Source: Anthracocystis setariae (Eukaryota > Basidiomycota > Ustilaginomycetes > Ustilaginales > Ustilaginaceae). Taken from it: a stretch of 64,000 bases of DNA. The position numbers and the translations under genes were made by a program. Below, one piece after another: positions 11,501 to 18,291 of this stretch. The notes beneath the pieces were generated by a model. The model was not told where the DNA came from. It saw nothing but the letters and a program-made list of their open reading frames with translations, and did no database searches. The stretch spans positions 558,001 to 622,000 of the forward strand of contig CAKMXJ010000039.1 of assembly GCA_928724745.1 (NCBI GenBank). The letters run 5' to 3'. Position 1 is the first letter of the stretch; every line of letters begins with the position of its first letter.

Positions 11501-12982
11501 TCTTCGTTCTTGGCTTCCGCTCGCGACTTCTTTGCGCCTTCCAACCCACCGTACGACCGAATCTCCCGCTCAGCAACTTCTACCGACAGCTTTTCCGCGC
11601 TGCGCCTACGGGAACAGCTGCCGGATTCTGTGCTACACTCCTCGCGCATCCTCTCTTCCGACGGCAGGACAACAAGATCGCGCTCTCACAAGCGCGTCTC
11701 CAGGGAAGCACCGATCGCTCGGACAGGCTCGAGCATAGACCTCAGTGTTTCGGCTATACCTTCCGAGTCAAAGCGCCTTCGCGATCGCAGTATCGCCAAC
11801 GCCATGTCACAATCCATTGTCAACCTCGTGCTGGGACAGGACGCTACCGCTCCGGGGAACGAAAACGAAGTTATTTTCTCTGCCACCTCGTCGGGCGTGC
11901 TCGAGGATGAGCAGCTAGAACTGATCGACGAAGTGGCGGACCCCGAACGACGCTTCGACCTCGCAACCGGTCCTGAAGCCGAGCCATCCCTGATCGACTT
12001 GGTTCACAAATGCCACAATCACGACCCTTGGTTAGATACTAGTCTCACTGCGTTTGTTTTGGACGGCGTGCAGATTGGCTTTCTTCCGGCCAAGGTTGTC
12101 AGAGCATGTGTCGACGATTCGGCCGCTCAGCGTCGAGCTGGTATGGCGCCAGTGCTGCGCAAAGTGCGATTTGCAATGCATCATCGCGAAATCGTGCCTC
12201 CAACAGCATCGTCGCGCGTGTGCGAGGCCATCACCTTCACTCGAGACTACGCTACCCCGGAGGAACGAACAAAGGGCCTGAATGCAGTCGCTCAGCGATG
12301 GCGAGAAGCCAACCTGTTCCCTGACCCGCTCAAAGGCTGGCGAAACGAGCTGTATGCCATCTATGGCCTCAACGCGAATCCAGGCGCCCGTAATGCGATC
12401 GCCTTCAAGCTGGAACGCTCCGCATGCGCTCTTTTTGGATTTGCAACGTTCGGCGTTCACCTGACTGCTTACACAGAGGATCCAGCAACGGGCGAGCTCA
12501 GAGTTTGGGTGCCTCAGCGCAGCTTGAGCAAGCAAACTTTTCCTGGGATGTTGGACAACTCGGTGGCGGGCGGCATCGTAGCTGGCGATTTTCCGATGGA
12601 AAGTATGGTGCGCGAGTGTGAGGAGGAGGCGAGTTTGGAGCCGACGCTAGTGGAGAAGCACATCAAGCAGACCGGGGTGCTAAGTTACTGCTTCAAGACC
12701 AAGCAAGAAGGGTGGATTCAGCCCGAGATCGAGTACGTGTACGATCTGGCGTTGCCAGCAGATGTGGTGCTGAAGCCAAAGGATGGAGAAGTGGATCACT
12801 TTGAGCTCATGACGCTCGAAGAGATCTACGACAAGATGAGGGAGGGCAAGTTCAAGTGGAATTGCGTGCTGGTCATGCTCGACTTTTTGATCCGACACGG
12901 CTACATTACCGCAGATAGGGAGCCGTGCTATAGACAGATTGTAGCTCAGATTCATGTCGATTTGCGCTTGCCGGGTCCGTAG
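8540..12982 (+). CDS. Helical-solenoid protein with C-terminal DUF4743-Nudix hydrolase domain
   Basis: One uninterrupted frame of 1480 codons starts at an ATG. Residues 1 to about 900 are leucine/alanine-rich helical repeats with a faint adaptin large-chain look (DVSFALVPTLQLLSLA, then LLLNTFRSSLTAAV); an AP-4 epsilon-like origin is a guess. Residues of about 1150-1480 match the DUF4743-Nudix family (yeast YJR142W, N-terminus of S. pombe Tnr3), whose members hydrolyse oxidised thiamine diphosphates. The Nudix box lies at about 1344-1366 (GGIVAGDFPMESMVRECEEE), with R1358/E1359 and the EEE acids intact, D in place of the first E and S in place of the late G. A consensus donor GTAAGT at 11280 and a pyrimidine-rich acceptor ending at 11486 would remove 207 nt without changing frame. 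Two adjacent genes fused by read-through remain possible, with a Nudix start near 11409 or 11803. Confidence 0.75.
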   Translation: MTAAGGSFTLLESGTSRLHFKLAKALEDAGSSRQHDLLVLDTLAEVRTQLGSRSAPKDVVQLASTLTTLLHCLHHFPASPSFVPTGSANLDVSFALVPTLQLLSLATDWKHLSLAHQLLPFILKSATMQDNRVASPTRSESQASASTSSAAIAPARPVDVDDSSSLLLLNTFRSSLTAAVNEPVQASPHSPRRPRSQSPSASRSAPESLNDAAASRTRFRALASLRSLTVGIPQGPAVLPSLASTLVALTRHPDSSIRSMALNAMLSCASAPLGDQADKDGHDEMLDAALTIVRLILASSYAFSPGSNLDEQQGMILSEMERRVDSNPAVLRSCIRVVEFARSSGALSANEAACHAIEALQASRWAPMHLDLPWLQQQRITSAAVVRTEGIRARTAARQRPSLQPLHQYHGSYAPWLVDACLTTLTKSMQTMLKSRDDRLDRPASIELLKAVLRVYHTASLAKSAALALCISAARCLGILYGLVSTLPRLQSQPTSPGRQGDYDGETIALWSALSTHVKAQLSSTNPNRKMAALTLLEALLPLQWASANPEAETKEEHTGKVANELISPLRLSETEMGQVMALLADADASIRGRALALLHKVDPGLTALLHSQLQSAVDSELTGNSNHPDNGTYSNDLISLAQRLVEVALFATSASHDTSEFSSELSEEATSALTRAVISAVSSGVFGSFRSSIPSRDKACSEALLIRLASLHTGLRLRLLQDLLPCVVELETVSNTCHGLYFLCRVLCDLNASDLQRSDEETHQFLSWVGSEFLGLENFSGMLARLLEEQQQGPREAIFGVTARMISLSVQLCDPARLQLYLARGLQQLQSLTTKLAETEATTALRTEATNLRLICQTLLDRDPYRETGMMNKVRTLASPCQTIVDTVKSLLELQLEEEEPQRANEALNTISGKLISQEPRCSDPGFPSEVPGHLVCAAKKGSFPGSNTRRAEFSMTRIRFVGYDTDDSKLAFTLPASSSTGSSSSSSFLASARDFFAPSNPPYDRISRSATSTDSFSALRLREQLPDSVLHSSRILSSDGRTTRSRSHKRVSREAPIARTGSSIDLSVSAIPSESKRLRDRSIANAMSQSIVNLVLGQDATAPGNENEVIFSATSSGVLEDEQLELIDEVADPERRFDLATGPEAEPSLIDLVHKCHNHDPWLDTSLTAFVLDGVQIGFLPAKVVRACVDDSAAQRRAGMAPVLRKVRFAMHHREIVPPTASSRVCEAITFTRDYATPEERTKGLNAVAQRWREANLFPDPLKGWRNELYAIYGLNANPGARNAIAFKLERSACALFGFATFGVHLTAYTEDPATGELRVWVPQRSLSKQTFPGMLDNSVAGGIVAGDFPMESMVRECEEEASLEPTLVEKHIKQTGVLSYCFKTKQEGWIQPEIEYVYDLALPADVVLKPKDGEVDHFELMTLEEIYDKMREGKFKWNCVLVMLDFLIRHGYITADREPCYRQIVAQIHVDLRLPGP
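11280..11486 (+). other. Candidate in-frame intron (207 nt)
   Basis: The donor is CAG|GTAAGT at 11280; the acceptor is CTTCTTCTTCTACAG ending at 11486. The length is a multiple of three and there is no internal stop, so the frame stays open whether or not it is spliced. The encoded segment (KLISQEPRCSD onward) has no obvious fold, and splicing would join TIS to a serine-rich linker. I see no perfect CTAAC branch site. Confidence 0.5.
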
Positions 12983-15330
12983 TTGCGCAAAAGAGAGGAA
13001 AGAGATTCAGTGAATACCAAACAGCCAGTAGTGCATGTGCTGCCATGTGCGTTCTTGATTGAGTGGAACACAGGGACTCGAGATTTTTTGATCTTTTGGG
13101 GTTGTTAGGTTTTGCAAAGGGAGATACAGTAGATAGCCACGACAGACGGTTGAAACAAGACGGCGATTGAAGCGATATCTGGTTGGCTCGATGGAATGAC
13201 GAACTCGACTGTGCTGGACGAGGCGGATGGGATGGTGTTGCTTTCTCTGATGTGCTGCTGCTGCTGCTGGGTCACGAGCATTCGAGATAAGTGGAACCGT
13301 AAAATCAAGGCGTCCGGTAGTAAGTGGCTTACGTGAGGCAGACCGTGGATGCGCAGGTGATGACGTCGTGGATGTAGACATCATATCCATCCATGATCGG
13401 GAAATGCGCGGGATTCATGCAGGGATTTTTTTTTTTTCCATTGTCTTACAGTTTCAGAGCTGCAAGTACTGTAGTGACATAGAGTCAGAGTGCCGAGAAA
13501 CCGCTTGGCGCTTACGGGATTGTCTCAACGCACGCAGACCGCTGATCCTTGGATGCGTCACTAGGTATCCTGACTTTTGAGACCATGCGTGGTCGCAAAA
13601 CCACGATATGTCTGCTAAAGGGAGCAACGACGACCAACGAGAGACGAATGTTGCAGCCGGAATGGTGATGCTGGAGCAACTCTGGTTTCGTTGACCGATG
13701 ATGGAGGTGAATGTAGGATCTACAGGTCGAGACCGCCATGTTCAAGCGTAGGTCATATGATACACAGGCTGGCCATATTTCATCTGACCCTGATTTGTGA
13801 CGCCAAAGACACGGGTCGAGGCTTCGAACAGCATCCAGCATCCCAGCTTGCTCAGAGGAAAAAGATGCGATCGGCTTGGAGAACCTCGGGTTGAGAGCTG
13901 AGACTATGAAGGCATTCTAGGTTGCCTTGTTACCGTATCAGGCAGGCGTGGTCTAAACCCCACCCTGTCTCGTTCTACTGTGCGGCAGAATTGCAGGCAC
14001 TCCGATAATTGCTCGTCGCTTCGCTGGATTCGAAAGAAGCGCAGACCAACTCCGACCATTTGGCGTTGGTTGGCTTTTGGACTACAAAGCTCGTCGTTCA
14101 TACCGTGGTCTCGCAGCTTTGAGCAGGTTCCCAAGACACAGAAGCCGGGCTGTCTTGTTGCCGGGCCAATACGAGATTATTTAAGGTCATGTTCAACTCC
14201 GACTTTGGTCAAACGCTGGAAAAAGTGTCGATGCGATTTCGCCTGCCTCTATGGTTTTAACACTGCGCCATAGAAACTGTCCGAAAGCTTGGATGACCAC
14301 ATGAATGCAAGTAACGCCGGATTGCAGCCGGACTCGTCGGCATCGTTCGTTGCCGTTGGAAACCCTGCAAAGTCATCGTTTGACCCTTGCGTTTGAATCG
14401 ACCCCATCGTGGGCATTAGCCTTGGTTTACCGTCCTGGCGCAAGCGCCTACGAGCTTAGCAGGATCCACGTTGCATCACCGTGCAAAGCCGTATGGTGAC
14501 ACCAAAGTTGTATCCAGCAATCCCGATGATGGTGCGAAATGTATAATGAGACCCTCACCGCGAGTATCTGTCAGCCCTGCATACAGATCGATACGGTCAC
14601 TGAAACTTTGGTCGCCTTGGGTGCATGCACTTTTAGAGTATGAACCAGTAGACTCGATCTTGGTGACGCCCACTTACCACCAGCCGTTGGGATCTCGCCG
14701 CTATCGGAGAAAGCCAAGCCACATTTTGTACTGGATTTTGTTCCCGCCTTACAATTTTAGCGTCGACTGCCTCTTCCTCAGTGCGATCCCTCTGCCACGC
14801 TCAAACTCGCTAAAAGCTTACGCCGGACACAGCTACTCCTGATCTTGCTTGGATGCTCATTACGAAGCGCACATGACTGTCTGCTTCCGAAACCATCTCA
14901 TGTCCGGTTAGGGAGATGGTCCGAAGCAGCGCCGCCTGGATAGCAAGGAATTGCAAAGGCAGCCGTCATTCGGACACGAGGCAGCTTACGGATAGCATAC
15001 TGCATACTTTCCCGTGGCATTATGTCAGTTCTGCATAGGGCACTTGGAGAAGAAGCGCAAGCTATCTATGGATTGAACCCAGCACACTTCAGCATCCCTC
15101 TCGGACAAGAAGCTTCGGAAGTTTGGACATCAATGAATAGCACAGAGTTGAGAACGCGTACAGGTATGTGCAATCAATCGCGAGACCTCGCAAAGAAGTT
15201 CGCTTGAGAGATTGACCCCTTGACCGGCGCCCAGGATTTTGAGGCTACGAGACCATCAACAAGCGAGCCTCGATGAGATCGATCTGGTTGTCCGCTCACC
15301 GGATGCTCTAGCAAGGAATGGGATGGTTAG

Positions 15331-15390
15331 CAAAACAAAGAAAGAGAGAGAGAAAAAAAAATAAAAAATAAAAAAAGAAAAAGATTAATT
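15331..15390 (+). repeat. A-rich low-complexity tract
   Basis: About 60 bp almost entirely A with scattered G and T (GAGAGAGA then AAATAAAAAATA-like). Within the gene-free region before the opsin. Confidence 0.7.
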
Positions 15391-16121
15391 AGAGCATTAA
15401 CAAACCAAAATGCAAAATGACCGGTTGTGACGCTGGACTGACCAAGTGCTTGTGTCTTATTAAATAATATGCTGCAGTGCTGGATAGGATGCTTGCGAGT
15501 GGAGGAGTCGATCCCAGGGCTTCAGGGCTCACGTCAGGGTTTCCGCAAAGCTACTGACTACGCTAGGCTATGACGATATTCGTCTTGCAACGTCAATCAA
15601 TGCTCGCCAGTCAGCCACTGAATACGCTGGCTGATCATGTTTCTGTCATTCCGCGTGCCTCCAGCCACGTAATCTTTGCCTTGTGCAAGGTCCCGTATGC
15701 CTTCGTACCCTTCTTCTCCCCAATAGGCCCTAGGCCCGATCGGTTGAAGCTCGTGCTCGATCCATACGCCCGTCATGGACCCTGGTTCCAACATGATGTC
15801 GCTCTCTCCTATGCTTTCGAACCATGCCGATGAATGACGTACCGTCTATCCATCCTGCGGCAGCCTGTCTGCTTACTTTGTCCCCCTCTGGTATCTCCTC
15901 GCGTGTCCGCCGTCTCCGTCCGGCGGAAAAGGCAACCGTATCCTAGCATTACGTCGTGATGCAATCCAACCATTCCGGCTGCTCCAGTGCCCATCGGACT
16001 TCTTGGACAGGCGCCTCGTCTCTGTACATTGAATCTCTTTCCCTCGCTTCTGCCGTGTGTTCTACCACCTGTCGACCATTCTGTTGCCTTTCCGAGCATC
16101 TGTAGAAACGAGGACAAGCGA

Positions 16122-16128
16122 TATATAA
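16122..16128 (+). promoter_or_regulatory. TATA box, probable opsin core promoter
   Basis: TATATAA sits 183 bp upstream of the opsin ATG, followed by a C/T-rich leader. This spacing fits a long fungal 5' UTR. Seen in the sequence; promoter role inferred. Confidence 0.45.
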
Positions 16129-16310
16129 CTCAGGTAGCTCGTTGGACAGCCTCCATTCCCTTTCCCCATCGTTCATCACCTTCTCCGGCAGACACCGCAC
16201 CTCTGTACCTCCTCGACGTAGCGACAAGGGCTATCAACTTGGGCAGCCTCTCCACACCACTTCTACAGCACTTCACCAGGCCGACACGCTTAGAACGTCG
16301 AACTTCCAAC

Positions 16311-17267
16311 ATGAACGCAGCTGTCCAGTTCTTCAAGCGAGCGGGCAACGAGGCCCTTCAGCTCAATCCCGTCACCGCTGACATCAACATCACCACCCAT
16401 GGTTCCGACTTCCTGTGGATGGTCTTCTCGGTGATGGCCCTCACCGGTCTCGGCACCATGGCTTGGTCGCTCAAGATGTCGCGTGGTGAGCGTGCCTTCC
16501 ACTACCTCTCGGCTGCCATCCTGGCTACCGCCTCGGTTGCCTACTTCTCGTTGGCTTCCGACCTTGGTTCGACTCCCATCCGTGTCGAGTTCACCCACTA
16601 CGGCCCTAACGAGGTTAACGGCGAGCTCCCCACCCGTCAGATCTGGTACGCTCGTTACATTGACTGGACCATCACCACTCCCCTCCTTCTTCTCGAGATC
16701 CTGCTCGTTTCCGGTCTTCCCCTCTCTACCATCTTCATCACCATCTTCTTCGACATTGTCATGATCATCACTGGTCTGATTGGTGCCCTTGTCGTGTCCG
16801 ACTACAAGTGGGGTTACTACACCATGGGCTGCGTTGCCATGTTCTACGTCTTCTGGGTCATCTACGGCCCTGGTCTCAAGTCGGCTGCCCACCTCGGCGA
16901 TGACTTCAAGAAGGCTTACCTCTCGTCTGCTCTGGTTCTTACCATCCTCTGGACGCTCTACCCCGTTGCCTGGGGTCTTGCCGACGGCGGTAACGTCATC
17001 TCGCCCGACGGTGAGATGGTCTTCTACGGTGTCCTCGACTTGCTCGCTAAACCCGGCTTCGCTCTTTTCCACCTCTTCTCGCTCCGCCACTGCAACTACT
17101 CGTCGCTCCACCTAAAGTCCGGCAAGTTCTCCGACTACGAGGAAGCCTCTGTCAACCCTGTCCGCACCATGGAGCACGGCAAGGCTTCCGAGGCCGGTAT
17201 TAACCACAACAACACTGCCGCCGTCGAGCCCGCTGCCGCCATGCACCAGACTCGCGTCACCCAGTAA
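16311..17267 (+). CDS. Fungal microbial rhodopsin, proton-pump type
   Basis: A seven-helix retinal protein of 318 aa. Helix C reads RYIDWTITTPLLLLEILL: R115, D118 and T122 correspond to bacteriorhodopsin R82, D85 and T89, and E129 sits at the D96 proton-donor position. Helix G carries D243 and the retinal Schiff-base lysine K247 (LDLLAKPGFALF). The set of carboxylates fits an outward light-driven proton pump, with Glu as donor as in proteorhodopsins. The start is taken at MNAAVQFF because the open frame upstream (to 15987) is C/T-rich leader sequence lacking membrane-protein character. The gene is rich in C-ending codons, suggesting high expression. The C-terminal tail of about 60 aa is hydrophilic. 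Smut fungi have several opsin paralogues; I cannot say which one this is. Confidence 0.95.
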   Translation: MNAAVQFFKRAGNEALQLNPVTADINITTHGSDFLWMVFSVMALTGLGTMAWSLKMSRGERAFHYLSAAILATASVAYFSLASDLGSTPIRVEFTHYGPNEVNGELPTRQIWYARYIDWTITTPLLLLEILLVSGLPLSTIFITIFFDIVMIITGLIGALVVSDYKWGYYTMGCVAMFYVFWVIYGPGLKSAAHLGDDFKKAYLSSALVLTILWTLYPVAWGLADGGNVISPDGEMVFYGVLDLLAKPGFALFHLFSLRHCNYSSLHLKSGKFSDYEEASVNPVRTMEHGKASEAGINHNNTAAVEPAAAMHQTRVTQ

Positions 17268-18291
17268 ACGCTTCCCCCACTGGCCTGACGCTCGACGGCC
17301 TGGCTCGGCCAATATCTGTTGGTCCCGGGTTCCTTGGCTCGCGAGCAAACCATCTTTTTTTTTTTTCGACACCTTCTGATAGGGTTCCATTTCATAACGT
17401 CCACAGCCTCACGAAGTATACCTCCTGTCTTGTGGTCGTTGGAACTCTTGTTCGCTAATTTCACTCATACCCAGTTCCTGCACTTTATGTATGACACTGA
17501 TCCTCTTTAATCTCATCCCTTTACATCTTATCGTTGATCCCCTGGAGTTGAATCTGCGCTCGGAAAGAGATGTATGAGACCACAGCTCGTTAAGAGCAAC
17601 ATGAAGAGCGATTGAGCATCCTGGCGATCCGAAACATACTACAAGCAAGCACTAGCTGTTGTCCTTCGCTGGTACTTGTCAGTTGAGCGCGAGGGAGGGA
17701 GAGATCGCAGTCCGATGAGGTGATCACGACACGAGCCGAAGAGATTACCAAAGCGGCTTCATTCTAAATGAAGCGCACCTAGCCATCTTGGACGATCGGC
17801 AGAGAACAACAGTGGCGAGAACAACCACACCATGTTCAGCAAGCGTCTCACGAACTGGTCGGTGGCCGGCCTGCTGCACTTTCCACGAGGAGGCGAGGCT
17901 CCCGAATTCTTTGCTACTGTTACACGTACACACACACGGTGGCATACGATAACAAGATGATGATTACCAAGAAGGAGTGAACAACGACGATGTGAGTCTA
18001 TATACAGACCAGCTGTGTATAACTGTATGCATTACACATGCCGAAGGCATGTGAATGGGCTCGCGCGATAATGTCTCGCGCGAGAGGTTGCGCATCGGCG
18101 TAACAGCTACTGTGTGTGACGTGTGGATTACAAATCAGCTGTCAGCTCCACTTTTCTGAATTTCACGGTTATACGCCCTTCGCACGGTGGAAGCTTTCTC
18201 TCGATTTCGACGCCTCCTTGACTGGAGGCATCATCCCAACCATCACTGCTTCTCCCAAGCTTCACACAAGAACAACACTCTCGGTAGAGGC
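17268..18291. other. Intergenic: opsin 3' flank and promoter of the MCMBP-PLPBP gene
   Basis: No supported gene. It holds a T run near 17354-17366 after the opsin stop and two palindromic sites at 18035-18085 close to the next gene. The open frame before 18292 begins at GTG and is probably leader sequence. Confidence 0.5.
18035..18085. promoter_or_regulatory. Cluster of perfect palindromes upstream of MCMBP-PLPBP
   Basis: CACATGCC (18035-18042), three bases GAA, then GGCATGTG (18046-18053) form a perfect 8-bp inverted repeat. Next come CTCGCGCGA (18060-18068) and the 12-bp perfect palindrome TCTCGCGCGAGA (18074-18085). The cluster lies about 205-255 bp before the ATG at 18292. CGCG cores recall cell-cycle (MBF/E2F-type) sites, which would suit an MCM-related gene; that link is inferred. 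Confidence 0.4.

Larger units (their letters stand above)
12983..16310. other. Gene-poor 3.3-kb intergenic region upstream of the opsin
   Basis: I find no convincing gene here on either strand. Short open frames (for example 13007-13390 minus, 14471-14842 plus, 15022-15207 plus) have no recognisable product. An A-rich low-complexity tract lies at 15331-15390. A TATATAA box at 16122-16128, about 185 bp before the opsin ATG, and a pyrimidine-rich stretch after it suggest the opsin core promoter and 5' UTR. Mobile-element fragments could be hidden here but I recognise none. Confidence 0.5.

Noticed and set aside
13007..13390. 127-codon minus-strand frame with splice-like signals (GTAAGC at about 13332)
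   Set aside because: Neither the straight nor the spliced reading (starting MDGYDVYIHDVITCAST) gave a recognisable protein, and the second exon is S/P-rich noise. A small gene cannot be excluded.
15500..15530. tRNA B-box-like sequence GAGTCGATCCC
   Set aside because: It differs from GGTTCGANTCC and I could not build an acceptor stem or anticodon arm around it.
16290..17111. 273-codon minus-strand frame opposite the opsin
   Set aside because: Antisense shadow of the opsin; E/D/G-rich translation with no recognisable domain.
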